Origin: Nocardiopsis prasina DSM 43845
GTDB lineage: Bacteria > Actinomycetota > Actinomycetes > Streptosporangiales > Streptosporangiaceae
NCBI RefSeq assembly: GCF_000341265.1
Contig: NZ_ANAE01000164.1
Span: 1-64,000, forward strand
Reading direction: 5' to 3'
Length of the DNA: 64,000 bases
Shown: one piece after another, positions 25,952 through 36,899 of the stretch
Position numbering within the stretch: position 1 is the first letter of the stretch
How the letters are laid out: each line of letters starts with the position of its first letter
Notes under the pieces: model-generated
Told to the model about the DNA's origin: nothing
The model's database searches: none
The model's input: the letters and a program-made list of their open reading frames with translations, nothing else
Made by a program: the position numbers and the translations under genes

Positions 25952-27163
25952 ATGGCGCCGGTTACGCACAACAGGGGTCGCGGACGCGGACGGCTCGCCC
26001 TCGCCGCGGTGGGCACGATCACCGCGCTGGGACTGGCCGGATGCGGCTTCGGCGGCGACGAAGACGAGCCCGCTCCCGCCGAGGAGACGGCCGAGCCGGT
26101 CGACGCCGCGCCCCTGCTGGAGCAGGCCCTGGCGGACCTGGCCGACTACCCGGCGCTCACGGCGGACGGGCAGGTCGCCCACACCGTGGGCGGGGACATC
26201 CAGGAGACCACCGTGACCGTCGCCGACGGCGGCGCGACCAGCGGCACCGTCCGCGCCAACGGGGTCGAGGCGGAGATGATCGCCGCCGACAGCAAGATCT
26301 TCCTGCGCGCCGGTGAGGAGTTCTGGCTCGACAAGAACGTCTTCGGACCCGACAGCGACCAGTTCGACGGCGCCTGGGTGCGCTCCTCCACCGCGCAGGC
26401 GGGCATCAACCCGCAGAACACGCTGGCCCCGCCCGCGCTCGCGGCCATTCTGGAGGAGATCGGTCTGGAGGGCGACGAGGCCGTCGAGGAGACCCTCGAC
26501 GACACCCGCGCCTACAAGGTCGACCTCAACGGCGAACGCAACCAGCTGTGGATCGACGCCGAGACCAACCAGGTGCTGCGCGTCGAGGTCGAGGAACTCG
26601 TCCCCGAGGGCGGTGAGAACGGGCCGCAGGTCCGCCTGGACATCGCCCAGGCCGACGAGGCCGCCGCCGAGGAGCTCTACGACAACCTGACCACCGTCAC
26701 CGAGGAGGAGCTCACCGGCTCACGTGACGCGCGCATCGAGGTGAGCTGGGACGGCCAGCCCGAGATGGAGTGCGTCGACGGTCCGCACTGCACCTGGTCC
26801 GGCACCGTCCGCGACGCCGGCGCCTCGGGCAGCGGCACGGTCCTGGTCCGCATGGACGTCACCTTCACCCAGGACCAGATCGGTGACGAGGAGTGCTCCG
26901 ACAGCGGCTCCCTGGAGGCGGGCGGCTCGCTCGCCCTCTCCTGTGACGCCAACTACAACATCGTCACCTCCGAGCCCAAGACCTACGAGGACATCCAGGG
27001 CGAGGCCCGGTTGTCCACCCGCGGACTGAGCGGCGGCCAGCAGGAGGAGATGCTCGCCGCCCTGGCCGAGCAGCGCGAGGCCACCCTCGCGGGCGACGCC
27101 GAGGAGAGCGAGGGCGCCGAGGAGTCCGAGGGCGCCGAGGCGCAGGAGACCGAGGGCGAGTAG
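25952..27163 (+). CDS. Putative lipoprotein, LppX/LolA-like
   Basis: A 403-aa exported lipoprotein. A signal sequence with Arg-rich start and hydrophobic core (LALAAVGTITALGLAGC) ends at a lipobox LAGC, Cys near residue 31. The next 200 residues (ADYPALTADGQVAH ... LWIDAETNQVLRVEVEE) resemble the LppX/LprG or LolA type of half-barrel lipoproteins, which bind acyl chains; this is a fold guess from pattern only. The C-terminus is a run of Glu/Ser/Ala repeats (EESEGAEESEGAEAQE). The start is ATG 25952 with AGGAGG at 25942-25947. Function unknown. Confidence 0.75.
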   Translation: MAPVTHNRGRGRGRLALAAVGTITALGLAGCGFGGDEDEPAPAEETAEPVDAAPLLEQALADLADYPALTADGQVAHTVGGDIQETTVTVADGGATSGTVRANGVEAEMIAADSKIFLRAGEEFWLDKNVFGPDSDQFDGAWVRSSTAQAGINPQNTLAPPALAAILEEIGLEGDEAVEETLDDTRAYKVDLNGERNQLWIDAETNQVLRVEVEELVPEGGENGPQVRLDIAQADEAAAEELYDNLTTVTEEELTGSRDARIEVSWDGQPEMECVDGPHCTWSGTVRDAGASGSGTVLVRMDVTFTQDQIGDEECSDSGSLEAGGSLALSCDANYNIVTSEPKTYEDIQGEARLSTRGLSGGQQEEMLAALAEQREATLAGDAEESEGAEESEGAEAQETEGE

Positions 27164-27227
27164 CCCCGACCCCACAGGCCCGAACCCGACCCGTGCGCGG
27201 GTCCGGGTGCCCGGGAGGCGGGAACCG

Positions 27228-27249
27228 GGCGGGGGCGCGTCCCCCGCCC
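27228..27249 (+). terminator. Hairpin between lipoprotein gene and ffh
   Basis: A 9-bp all-GC stem (GGGCGGGGG and its complement) with a 4-nt loop, followed by TTCCG. It sits 65 nt after the lipoprotein stop. Confidence 0.5.
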
Positions 27250-27353
27250 TTCCGTGCCGGGGGTCGTCCCGGCCGGACCTGGGCTTCGTGCCCGGTGACG
27301 GCGGGGCGGTAGGCTAGGAAGTCAAACCCGACGACGAAGGACTGGCCAAACTC

Positions 27354-28958
<1,605 letters not shown>

Positions 28959-28990
28959 CTGGTAGGGCACGGCGACAGTGACACCCGCCA

Positions 28991-29021
28991 CGGCCCGCCC
29001 GGGGACTCCCCGGGCGGGCCG
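28991..29021 (+). terminator. Terminator of ffh
   Basis: A perfect 14-bp GC stem with a 3-nt loop, 32 nt after the ffh stop, separating ffh from the rpsP operon. Confidence 0.75.
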
Positions 29022-29226
29022 CGGTCGTTCTCGAACCGGGCCGCGCGCGCGGCGGTGTCCTGTCCAAGGAACACGTCCGCGTCTGGCACAATGAGTAGTC
29101 GACTAACGGTGGCCGGGTCAGCCCTCTAACTAACCCGCCGCCCACGTCCTGCCTCGACGGGTTCCACAACCCCACGTGGGTCGCCCATCAGGCGCTAACA
29201 CCGTTATACGGGAGAAGACCACTCCA

Positions 29227-29682
29227 GTGGCTGTCAAACTGAAGCTCAAGCGTATGGGCAAGATCCGTACGCCCCAGTACCGTGTCATCGTCGCCGACGC
29301 CCGCAACAAGCGTGACGGCAAGGCGATCGAGGAGATCGGCAAGTACCACCCCAAGGAGCACCCGAGCCTCATCGAGGTCGACTCCGAGCGGGCCCAGTAC
29401 TGGCTGTCCGTCGGCGCCCAGCCGACCGACGCGGTGAAGGTCCTCCTGCGCAAGACCGGTGACTGGCAGAAGTTCAAGGGCCTGGCCGCTCCGGCGCCGC
29501 TCCAGGTCGCCGAGGCCAAGGACCCCGAGGCTCAGGACGCCGCCTTCCAGGCCGCGCTGAAGGAGCTCGTCCTTCCCGGTCAGGAGAAGAAGACCAAGAA
29601 GGCCGAGAAGAAGACGGACAAGGCGGCCGACAAGCCCGCCGAGGCCGCCGAGGCTGAGAAGAAGTCCGAGGGCGAGGCCTAA
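29227..29682 (+). CDS. rpsP: 30S ribosomal protein S16
   Basis: A 151-aa small-subunit protein. The first 85 residues are the conserved S16 fold ([20 protein letters not shown] ... [20 protein letters not shown]); a 65-residue Lys/Ala/Glu-rich tail is typical of actinobacteria. The start is GTG 29227; an upstream in-frame GTG at 29176 is rejected because the S16 start [11 protein letters not shown] is exact. It heads the rpsP-khpA-rimM-trmD-rplS operon. Confidence 0.97.
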   Translation: MAVKLKLKRMGKIRTPQYRVIVADARNKRDGKAIEEIGKYHPKEHPSLIEVDSERAQYWLSVGAQPTDAVKVLLRKTGDWQKFKGLAAPAPLQVAEAKDPEAQDAAFQAALKELVLPGQEKKTKKAEKKTDKAADKPAEAAEAEKKSEGEA

Positions 29683-29684
29683 TC

Positions 29685-29927
29685 GTGCTGGAAGAGGCGC
29701 TTGAGCACCTCGTGAAGGGGATCGTCACGAACTCCGATGACGTCCAGGTGAGAGCCAAGCGGCTCCGCAAGGGCAAGGTTCTGGAGGTCCGGGTCCACCC
29801 GGACGACCTCGGCAAGGTCATCGGTCGCAACGGCCGGACCGCCAAGGCACTGCGGACCGTCGTCGGCTCCCTCGCTGGCGGCCGGTACGTCCGCGTGGAC
29901 CTGTTGGACCTGAACGAAGTGCGCTGA
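29685..29927 (+). CDS. khpA: KH-domain RNA-binding protein
   Basis: An 80-aa single-KH-domain protein (KhpA/YlqC family) that binds RNA and is always found between rpsP and rimM in this operon. The KH motif VIGRNGRTAKALRTVV (GxxG) is complete. The start is GTG 29685, only 2 nt after the rpsP stop. In other bacteria it forms a complex with KhpB/Jag; here that is by family only. Confidence 0.95.
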   Translation: MLEEALEHLVKGIVTNSDDVQVRAKRLRKGKVLEVRVHPDDLGKVIGRNGRTAKALRTVVGSLAGGRYVRVDLLDLNEVR

Positions 29928-29936
29928 CGCGCCTCT

Positions 29937-29967
29937 GGGGGCGCCGACCGCTGACGGTCGGCGCCCC
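29937..29967 (+). terminator. Hairpin between khpA and rimM
   Basis: A 13-bp stem of GC pairs with a 4-nt loop immediately after khpA. Because rimM, trmD and rplS normally share the operon, this may be a partial terminator that lowers downstream expression. Confidence 0.65.
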
Positions 29968-30116
29968 GCACTCGTGCCCGGGGACCGTGTGAACGGCCCC
30001 GGGCACGGTCTTCCCCGGGGTGGCTCCCCGCCCGGGGACACCGAGGGGGACCCGGACGCCGGGACGCCTCGTGTGACACCCGGGGATCGAGGAACAACCA
30101 AAGGAAAGCACTGCTC

Positions 30117-30638
30117 ATGCGACTCGTGGTGGGCCGGATCGGCCGCGCGCACGGTATCCGCGGCGACGTCGCCGTCGACGTGCGCACCGACGACCCCGAC
30201 GCCCGGTTCACCGTCGGCGCCGTCCTCCAGACGGACCCGGCCTCGACCGGTCCGCTCAAGGTGGCCTCGACGCGCCGCCACAGCGGCAGGCTGCTCATCC
30301 GCTTCGAGGGCATGGCCGACCGCGACGCCGCCGAGACGCTGCGCGGCACCCTCCTCACCGTGGACTCCGAGGACATCGCCCCCCTGGACGACCCCGACGA
30401 GTTCCACGACCACGAACTCATCGGCCTGACCGCCGTCACCACCGAGGGCGCGACCGTGGGTGAGGTCGAGGACGTCCTCCACCACGCGCAGGACGTGCTG
30501 GTCATCACCGCCGAGACCGGCGGGCACGAGATCCTGGTGCCGTTCGTCGCCGCCCTGGTCCCCGAGGTCGACGTCGCGGGCGGGCGGATCGTGCTCGACC
30601 CGCCGCCCGGCCTGCTCGACCTCCAGAACACCGACTGA
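30117..30638 (+). CDS. rimM: 16S rRNA maturation factor RimM
   Basis: A 173-aa factor that binds S19 and assists 30S head maturation. The N-terminal RimM domain begins [18 protein letters not shown], and the C-terminal PRC-barrel ([18 protein letters not shown] ... [14 protein letters not shown]) is complete. The start is ATG 30117, with AAAGGAAAG at about 30100. trmD begins 11 nt downstream. Confidence 0.96.
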   Translation: MRLVVGRIGRAHGIRGDVAVDVRTDDPDARFTVGAVLQTDPASTGPLKVASTRRHSGRLLIRFEGMADRDAAETLRGTLLTVDSEDIAPLDDPDEFHDHELIGLTAVTTEGATVGEVEDVLHHAQDVLVITAETGGHEILVPFVAALVPEVDVAGGRIVLDPPPGLLDLQNTD

Positions 30639-30649
30639 ACGAGTACGCA

Positions 30650-31414
30650 GTGCGCATCGACATCATCAGCATCTTCCCCGACTACTTCGCTCCGCTCGAG
30701 CTCTCGCTGATCGGTAAGGCGCGCGAGGCGGGCCTGCTCGACGTGCGCGTCCACGACCTGCGCGACTGGACCCACGACCGGCACAACACCGTGGACGACA
30801 CCCCCTACGGCGGCGGTCCCGGCATGGTCATGAAGCCCGAGCCGTGGGGTGAGGCACTCGACGAGGTCGTGGCGGGGCGGCCGACGCGGTTGGTCCTGCC
30901 CACCCCGAGCGGACGCCCCTTCACCCAGGCCGACGCCGAGCGGCTCGCGGGTGAGGAGAACCTGGTGTTCGGCTGCGGGCGGTACGAGGGCATCGACTCC
31001 AGGGTCGCGGCGGACGCCGCCGAGCGGATGCCGGTCGAGGAGATCAGCATCGGTGACTACGTCCTCAACGGGGGTGAGTCGGCCACGCTGGTGATGGTGG
31101 AGGCCATCACCCGGCTGCTGCCCGGCGTGCTCGGCAACCGGGAGTCTCACGTCCAGGACTCCTTCGCCTCCGGTGGCATGGAACACCTGGTGGAGGGGCC
31201 GGTGTACACCAAGCCCGGCACGTGGCGGGGCCAGGAGGTTCCGCCGGTGCTGCTCTCCGGCAACCACGGGGCGGTGGACCGCTGGCGTCGTGACCAGGCG
31301 CTGCGCAAGACCGCCCGCAACCGGCCCGACCTGGTCGCGGCCACCCCGGCCGAGGCCCTCGACAAGCGGGACCGCGAGGTCCTTGCCGAGGAACGGACCG
31401 CACCGAGCTCGTAG
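30650..31414 (+). CDS. trmD: tRNA (guanine37-N1)-methyltransferase
   Basis: A 254-aa SPOUT methyltransferase that forms m1G37 in tRNA to prevent frameshifting. The start [13 protein letters not shown] is the family start (GTG 30650). The trefoil-knot SAM site is seen in [30 protein letters not shown] and [12 protein letters not shown]. The C-terminal domain is complete. It lies between rimM and rplS, as in most bacteria. Confidence 0.97.
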   Translation: MRIDIISIFPDYFAPLELSLIGKAREAGLLDVRVHDLRDWTHDRHNTVDDTPYGGGPGMVMKPEPWGEALDEVVAGRPTRLVLPTPSGRPFTQADAERLAGEENLVFGCGRYEGIDSRVAADAAERMPVEEISIGDYVLNGGESATLVMVEAITRLLPGVLGNRESHVQDSFASGGMEHLVEGPVYTKPGTWRGQEVPPVLLSGNHGAVDRWRRDQALRKTARNRPDLVAATPAEALDKRDREVLAEERTAPSS

Positions 31415-31639
31415 AGTGTGGTGAACGGCCGGTTCGGGACGGCCGGGATCATGTGGCAAACTGGGTGAGTTCCCCCCTGGTGACCCCAAGGCATCCGCAT
31501 GCCGGCGGTACGACGTCGGCCTCTGTGTCGGTCACCGGGTGGTTCCACAGTTCAGACCCAACAGGGCCTCGCCCGCGCACCCCCTCCCCGGAGCAGCCGG
31601 GGGGCAGGACGCGGCGCGCTATCGATGAGGATTCGCGAG

Positions 31640-31999
31640 ATGCACACCGCCATTCAGGAGCTTGAGAAGGCTCAGCTTCGCACCGACATTCCGGACTTCC
31701 GTCCCGGTGACACCCTCAACGTCCACGTCCGCGTGACTGAGGGCACCCGTACCCGTGTCCAGGTCTTCAAGGGCGTCGTCATCCGCCGTCAGGGCTCGGG
31801 CAACCGCGAGACCTTCACCATCCGCAAGGTGAGCTACGGCGTGGGCGTGGAGCGTACGTTCCCCATCCACACGCCGGCCGTCGAGAAGTACGAGGTCGTC
31901 GCCCGCGGTCGCGTGCGTCGCGCCAAGCTGTACTACCTGCGCGACCTGCGCGGCAAGGCCGCCCGCATCCGCGAGCGCCGCGAGCCCGTCAACAAGTAG
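31640..31999 (+). CDS. rplS: 50S ribosomal protein L19
   Basis: A 119-aa large-subunit protein located at the 30S-50S interface. The family pattern [20 protein letters not shown] and the C-terminal [18 protein letters not shown] are clear. Start ATG 31640 is chosen because GAGG at 31627-31630 is well spaced; an in-frame ATG at 31625 and longer frames are less likely. The 225-nt leader after trmD is long for a cotranscribed gene and could contain a separate promoter or leader structure. Confidence 0.96.
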   Translation: MHTAIQELEKAQLRTDIPDFRPGDTLNVHVRVTEGTRTRVQVFKGVVIRRQGSGNRETFTIRKVSYGVGVERTFPIHTPAVEKYEVVARGRVRRAKLYYLRDLRGKAARIRERREPVNK

Positions 32000-32061
32000 G
32001 CTCTGGCTGATCCGGCCGGAACCATGCCGCCCCGCCGGGCGGCAGGATAGGCTTTCGGCCG

Positions 32062-32937
32062 ATGAGCAAAGACGAGAGGGACCTCGGCTCGGACGCGGTC
32101 CCGGACGAGGATTCCGCCCGGCCCGGCCCGGAGGAGCGCAGCTCCGCCACTGGCTCCCAGACGCATGAGCGCCTGGGAGCCAGTGGTGTATCCGACGCCG
32201 CTGGTCAGGGGCCGGAGGAGAGAGCTGACGCCGACATGAGCCAGTCCCAGAGCAGTGCGAAGAAGGGGTCGTTCTGGAAGGAACTCCCCATCCTGATCGT
32301 GATCGCCCTCGTGCTGGCGTTCGTGATCAGGACCTGGGTGATGCAGGCGTTCTACATCCCCTCTTCGTCCATGGAGAACACCCTGCTCGTGGGTGACCGG
32401 GTCCTGGTGAACAAGGTCGTCTACCAGGTCCGCGACATCGAGCGCGGAGAGGTGATCGTGTTCAACGGCGACGGGTCGTGGGACGATCCGACCGTCGTGC
32501 AGCCCCCGGAGTCGACCAACCCGGTCAGCCGCGGCTTCACGTGGGTGCAGCAGCAGCTCGGAGCGGCGCCCACGGGCAAGGAGTACATCAAGCGGGTCAT
32601 CGGTCTGCCGGGTGACACCGTGGAGTGCTGCGACGAACAGAACCGGATCCTGGTCAACGGTGTTCCCCTGGAGGAGGACGCCTACCTGTACCCGGGCAGC
32701 GTGGGGAGCCACACCGAGTTCGGCCCCATCGAGGTGCCGGAGGGGTACCTGTGGCTGATGGGCGACCACCGGGCCATCTCCTACGACTCCCGCATGAACC
32801 AGAACAACCCCGGGGGCGGGGCCGTCCCGGTCGACCACGTCGTCGGACGGGCCTTCGTCATCATCTGGCCGTTCAGCCAGGCCGGCGGGCTCGGCGTCCC
32901 GCAGACCTTCGATGAGCTGGACGGATCCGAGGACTGA
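32062..32937 (+). CDS. lepB: Signal peptidase I
   Basis: A 291-aa membrane serine protease that removes signal peptides. A long disordered cytoplasmic N-terminus (about 70 residues) precedes one transmembrane helix (LPILIVIALVLAFVI). The catalytic Ser is in IPSSSMENTL and the catalytic Lys in YIKRVIGLPGD; the box GDHRAISYDSR is also present, so the enzyme should be active. The start is ATG 32062. The N-terminal region includes a perfect inverted repeat in the DNA at about 32147-32187. Placement after rplS is standard in actinobacteria. Confidence 0.96.
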   Translation: MSKDERDLGSDAVPDEDSARPGPEERSSATGSQTHERLGASGVSDAAGQGPEERADADMSQSQSSAKKGSFWKELPILIVIALVLAFVIRTWVMQAFYIPSSSMENTLLVGDRVLVNKVVYQVRDIERGEVIVFNGDGSWDDPTVVQPPESTNPVSRGFTWVQQQLGAAPTGKEYIKRVIGLPGDTVECCDEQNRILVNGVPLEEDAYLYPGSVGSHTEFGPIEVPEGYLWLMGDHRAISYDSRMNQNNPGGGAVPVDHVVGRAFVIIWPFSQAGGLGVPQTFDELDGSED

Positions 32938-33206
32938 GCCGGTGACCCGGCCGACCGAACGATTTCCGGGTATCGTCGCAGGTCATGGCGGTGCTTTCGG
33001 GTCACGTGACCGATCCGTCGAAGGAATTCCGCTCGACGGGGCACAAAAGCCCGTTCCGTGACGCATGATGGAACTCGGATCGTATCGGCGTTCCCCGAAC
33101 GCGTGGGGCCGTCTCCGGCGGGTACCAGCCGGGTGGCGGAGGTGTTGCCACGTCAGGGGGACCGGCACATCATGACCGGAGAGTGCTGACGAAAGCGAGC
33201 GCGCAC

Positions 33207-33539
33207 ATGAGTTCTGAGGACCTGGAGAAGTACGAGGCCGAGATGGAGCTCCAGCTCTATCGCGAGTACCGCGACGTCGTCGGCCTGTTCGGCTACGTGG
33301 TGGAGACCGAACGGCGTTTCTACCTCACCAACCACGTGGACCTCCAGCCCCGCTCGACGGAGAACGGGGAGATGTACTTCGAGGTCGTGATGGAGGACGC
33401 CTGGGTCTGGGACATGTACCGCCCGGCCCGGTTCGTGCGCAACGTGCGCGTGGTGACGTTCAAGGACGTGAACGTCGAGGAGATCACCAAGTCCGACCTG
33501 GAGATGCCCCCGGCGGACGGTGGCGGTCCCGGGGAGTAG
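33207..33539 (+). CDS. DUF2469 family protein
   Basis: A 110-aa protein of the actinobacteria-specific DUF2469 family, found between lepB/rnhB and yraN in this conserved locus; function unknown. It starts MSSEDLEKYEAEMELQLYRE, as in homologues, and has the conserved block EDAWVWDMYRPARFV. Start ATG 33207. rnhB, often located just upstream, is absent here; the 270 nt after lepB hold no remnant of it that I can see. Confidence 0.93.
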   Translation: MSSEDLEKYEAEMELQLYREYRDVVGLFGYVVETERRFYLTNHVDLQPRSTENGEMYFEVVMEDAWVWDMYRPARFVRNVRVVTFKDVNVEEITKSDLEMPPADGGGPGE

Positions 33540-33655
33540 CCGTCCCGCGGCGTCCCCCTCCCTCCCTCTCCGTGGAGCGGGTTATCCACAGGAGAAACTG
33601 ACCCCTGGCGTGCCCGGCCCCGATCACCGACCGTGGTTACGGGAGGTGGTCGCCG

Positions 33656-34027
33656 GTGGATCGGTGGGCCGAGTACCGAAGGAAAGTGGGACGCCGCGGC
33701 GAGGAGCTCGCCGCGGCCTACCTCGAACGGGCCGGGATGCGGGTGCTCGCCCGCAACTGGCGGGCCCCGGGTGGCGCCGGGGAGATCGACATCGTGGCCC
33801 GGGACGGGCCCTTCCTGGTGGTCGCCGAGGTCAAGACCCGCGGTTCGCTGCGGTACGGCCATCCGGTGGAGGCCATCACCGAGAGCAAACGCCGCCGACT
33901 GCGGGGGCTGGGCCGGTCCTGGGCCCTTCTGCACCGCTGCCCGCCCCGGCCGCTGCGGATCGACGGGGTCTGCCTGCTGGTCTCGGGCGGGCGCGTGTTC
34001 GTCTCCCACGAACGGGGGATGGGCTGA
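33656..34027 (+). CDS. YraN/UPF0102 family putative endonuclease
   Basis: A 123-aa restriction-endonuclease-fold protein. The family start GRRGEELAAAYLERAGMRVL and the PD-(D/E)xK-like residues in GEIDIVARDG and FLVVAEVKTR are present. The biological role is unsettled. The start is GTG 33656. Its stop shares one base with the comM start (TGATG), so the yraN-comM-dprA group is translationally linked. Confidence 0.94.
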   Translation: MDRWAEYRRKVGRRGEELAAAYLERAGMRVLARNWRAPGGAGEIDIVARDGPFLVVAEVKTRGSLRYGHPVEAITESKRRRLRGLGRSWALLHRCPPRPLRIDGVCLLVSGGRVFVSHERGMG

Positions 34028-35547
34028 TGTCGCTCGCCCTCACACACTGCGTGACGCTGCTGGGCGTCCAGGGGCACATCGTCGAGGTGGAGGTGCACCT
34101 GGGCGGCGGAGAGCCCGGGGTCACCCTGGTGGGGCTGCCGGACGCCGCCCTCCGGGAGGCCCGGGACCGGATCCGCGCCGCGGTGGCCAACAGCTCCGAG
34201 GCCTGGCCCAGCGGACAGATCACCATCAGTCTGTCCCCGGCCAGCCTGCCCAAGTCCGGCAGCCTCTTCGACCTGGCCATCGCCGGTGCGGTGCTGGCCG
34301 CCGCCGGTGAGGTGCCGCTGGACCGGCTGGCCGGGACCGTGCTCATCGCCGAACTCGGCCTGGACGGTCGGGCCCGCCCGGTGCGCGGGGTACTGCCCGC
34401 CATGGTGTCCGCGGCCGAGCAGGGCTTCACCCGGTTCGTGGTGGCCGCGGGCAACCTGGCGGAGGCCCGGCTGGTACCGGACGTGACGGTCGTGGCCGTG
34501 GCCGACCTCGCCGAACTGTGCGGCTGGCTGCGCGGGGAGGAGGAGCCGGAACCGCCCGCCGAGAGGCCCGCACCGGTCGTCGCCCCGGACCACGGCGGCC
34601 CCGACCTCGCTGACGTGCTCGGTCAGCCGGTGGCCCGGCGGGCCGTGGAGATCGCCGCCGCCGGAGGGCACAACCTGATGATGTTGGGCCCACCCGGGAC
34701 GGGTAAGAGTCTCCTCGCGGAACGTCTGCCCACGGTGCTGCCCACGCTCTCCTCCACCGAGGCCCTGGAGGCCACGGCGATCCACTCGGTGGCCGGGCTG
34801 CTACCGCCCGGCGCGCCACTGGTCACCGTGCCCCCCTTCGCCGCGCCGCACCACACCTCCAGCCGCGCCTCGATCATCGGGGGAGGTCACGGCAACCCCC
34901 AGCCGGGCTGGGTGTCCAAGGCGCACCACGGCATCCTGTTCGTGGACGAGGCCCCGCAGTTCGGCCGGGGTGTCCTGGACTCGCTCCGCGAACCCCTGGA
35001 ACGCGGTGAGGTGGTGATCGCCCGCTCCGCCTCCACGGTGGCCTTCCCCGCCCGTTTCCAGTTGGTGCTGGCAGCCAACCCGTGTCCCTGCGCCAAGCCC
35101 GGCAGCCTCTGCACCTGTCCTTCCGGTGAGCGGCGGCGGTACTTCTCCCGGCTGTCCGGCCCGCTGCTGGACCGGATCGACCTCAAGGTGGAACTCCAAC
35201 CGGTTTCGCGGGCCGAACTCCTGGCGGACCGGGCCTTCGCCGAGTCCTCCGCGACCGTGGCCGCCCGGGTGGCGCAGGCCCGTTCCCGGGCCAGGGAGCG
35301 GCTGGCGGACACCCCCTGGAGCACCAACGCGGCCATCCCCGGAGCCAGGCTGCGGCGGGACTTCCCGGTGGAGCCAGCGGCCCTGCGGGTCCTCGGACGG
35401 GCGATGGACGCCGGACAGATCAGTGCCCGAGGGGTCGACCGCGCCCTGAGGGTGGCCTGGACCCTGGCCGACCTCGCGGGCCGCGAGCGCCCCACCGAGG
35501 AGGAGACCTCCTACGCCTACGCCCTCTGGGCGGGAAGGGCGTGGTGA
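34027..35547 (+). CDS. comM: YifB/ComM family Mg-chelatase-like AAA ATPase
   Basis: A 506-aa AAA+ protein of the ComM/YifB family; in naturally competent bacteria ComM is a branch-migration helicase for integrating donor DNA. The N-terminal ChlI-like domain (GEPGVTLVGLPDAALREARD) occupies 1-170, followed by the P-loop MLGPPGTGKSLLAERLP near 218-234 and Walker B ILFVDEAPQF. A cysteine cluster NPCPCAKPGSLCTC may bind zinc. The C-terminal domain is complete. It overlaps dprA at its 3' end, consistent with a DNA-processing operon. Confidence 0.95.
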   Translation: MSLALTHCVTLLGVQGHIVEVEVHLGGGEPGVTLVGLPDAALREARDRIRAAVANSSEAWPSGQITISLSPASLPKSGSLFDLAIAGAVLAAAGEVPLDRLAGTVLIAELGLDGRARPVRGVLPAMVSAAEQGFTRFVVAAGNLAEARLVPDVTVVAVADLAELCGWLRGEEEPEPPAERPAPVVAPDHGGPDLADVLGQPVARRAVEIAAAGGHNLMMLGPPGTGKSLLAERLPTVLPTLSSTEALEATAIHSVAGLLPPGAPLVTVPPFAAPHHTSSRASIIGGGHGNPQPGWVSKAHHGILFVDEAPQFGRGVLDSLREPLERGEVVIARSASTVAFPARFQLVLAANPCPCAKPGSLCTCPSGERRRYFSRLSGPLLDRIDLKVELQPVSRAELLADRAFAESSATVAARVAQARSRARERLADTPWSTNAAIPGARLRRDFPVEPAALRVLGRAMDAGQISARGVDRALRVAWTLADLAGRERPTEEETSYAYALWAGRAW

Positions 35548-36680
35548 CGGTGACCGACGAGGCACGCGCACGCGTCGGTCTGACGGCGGTGGCGCCACCC
35601 AGCCACCGCTGGCTGGGGCCGCTGGTGAACGAGCACGGGGCCGCCACAGTCTGGGCGGCCCTGCTCTCGGGGGAGCCGCCCCCGGGGCGCCCGCCGCCGT
35701 CGGAGCAGGCGATGCGGAGTTGGCGGGGCTGGTCGGAGCGGGCGCGGCGGGTGGACCCGGACCGGCTGCTGGACGCCTCGGCGGAGGCCGGGGTCCGGTT
35801 CGTCGCCCCGGGAGACCCCGAGTGGCCGGGGCGGCTCGACGAGCTGCCCGTCTGCTACGGGCTCTGGGTGCGGGGCATGGGCGACCTGCGCAACCTCTGC
35901 CTGCGGTCGGTGTCGGTCGTGGGCGCGCGCTCCGCGACCTCCTACGGGCTGCACGTGGCCGCCGAGCTCTCCTGTGAACTGGCCGACCGCTCCTTCTCGG
36001 TGGTCTCCGGAGGAGCCTACGGAGTGGACGGCGCCGCGCACCGGGCGGCGCTCACCACGGGGAGCACCGTGGTGGTCCTGGCCTGTGGTCTGGACACGGA
36101 CTACCCGCGCGGTCACGCGGGGCTGTTCGCGGACGTGGCTCGCACGGGGGTGCTGGTCAGCGAGTGGCCGGTGGGCCGGACCCCGCGAACCCCGGACTTC
36201 CTCGTGCGCAACCGGCTGATCGCCGCGCTCACCCCCGGCACGGTGGTGGTGGAGGCAGGGGCCCGGAGCGGGGCGCTGAACACCGCCTCCCACGCGACCG
36301 ATCTCCACCGGGTGCTGATGGCCGTCCCGGGGCCGGTGACCTCGCCGATGTCGGTGGGCTGTCACCGTCTGCTCCGCGAGGGCCGGGCCAGCTGCGTGAC
36401 CCGCGCGGACGACGTGGTGGAGCTGGTCGTTCCCCTGGGCGAGGCCGTCCCCGAGGTAGCGGGTCCCCTGGTGCCCGCCGCCGAACTGGACCGGGAGACC
36501 GCCCGGGTGCTCTCGGCCGTGACCCGTCGTGGCGTGGGCACCGCCGTGGTCGCCTCGAACAGCACCGGGAACCTGGAGCAGACGATCCGGTCACTGGGCA
36601 TGCTGGCGGCGGCGGGCCTGGTGGAACGCTGCGAGGCGGGCTGGCGTCTCCCGGAGCGCCGTCGCTCCCGGCCTCGGTGA
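35541..36680 (+). CDS. dprA: DNA processing protein DprA
   Basis: A 379-aa Rossmann-fold protein that loads RecA on single-stranded DNA. The signature VVGARSATSYGLHVAAEL and SGGAYGVDGAAHRAAL are clear, with a C-terminal winged-helix (NSTGNLEQTIRSLGMLAAAG). It overlaps the comM stop by 7 nt if GTG 35541 is used; GTG 35544 and GTG 35550 are alternatives. It is the last gene of the conserved block; the RiPP cluster begins about 220 nt later. Confidence 0.95.
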   Translation: MVTVTDEARARVGLTAVAPPSHRWLGPLVNEHGAATVWAALLSGEPPPGRPPPSEQAMRSWRGWSERARRVDPDRLLDASAEAGVRFVAPGDPEWPGRLDELPVCYGLWVRGMGDLRNLCLRSVSVVGARSATSYGLHVAAELSCELADRSFSVVSGGAYGVDGAAHRAALTTGSTVVVLACGLDTDYPRGHAGLFADVARTGVLVSEWPVGRTPRTPDFLVRNRLIAALTPGTVVVEAGARSGALNTASHATDLHRVLMAVPGPVTSPMSVGCHRLLREGRASCVTRADDVVELVVPLGEAVPEVAGPLVPAAELDRETARVLSAVTRRGVGTAVVASNSTGNLEQTIRSLGMLAAAGLVERCEAGWRLPERRRSRPR

Positions 36681-36899
36681 CAGGACCGAGGAGAGCCGGT
36701 CGGAGGTCTCGGGTGCGGCCGGGACCCGTCGGTCCGACGCGGGGCACGCGGACACGGCGGTCCGGAGCCCGGCGGCGTTCGGTATACCCATTCGAGTAAA
36801 GCCCGAAGTAGTCAGTCTGTAACTGCGATTGGTCAGAGTGGTAGGCGTCGATTACTCGACGCGTTGTCAAACCTTGGACGAAGAAAGGAGTGAGATCGT
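36681..36899 (+). promoter_or_regulatory. Probable promoter/operator of the RiPP cluster
   Basis: The region is AT-richer than its surroundings from about 36780. It holds two GTCAG-containing direct repeats (36811 and 36832, 21 nt apart), reminiscent of SARP heptamer repeats, and a 7-bp inverted repeat (GCGTCGA/TCGACGC) around 36846-36863. AAAGGAG lies just before the first precursor start. Operator identity is a guess from spacing. Confidence 0.45.

Noticed and set aside
31415-31639. Ribosomal protein leader (L19-type) before rplS
   Set aside because: Some inverted segments are present but I cannot match them to a known leader motif; covariation analysis would be needed.
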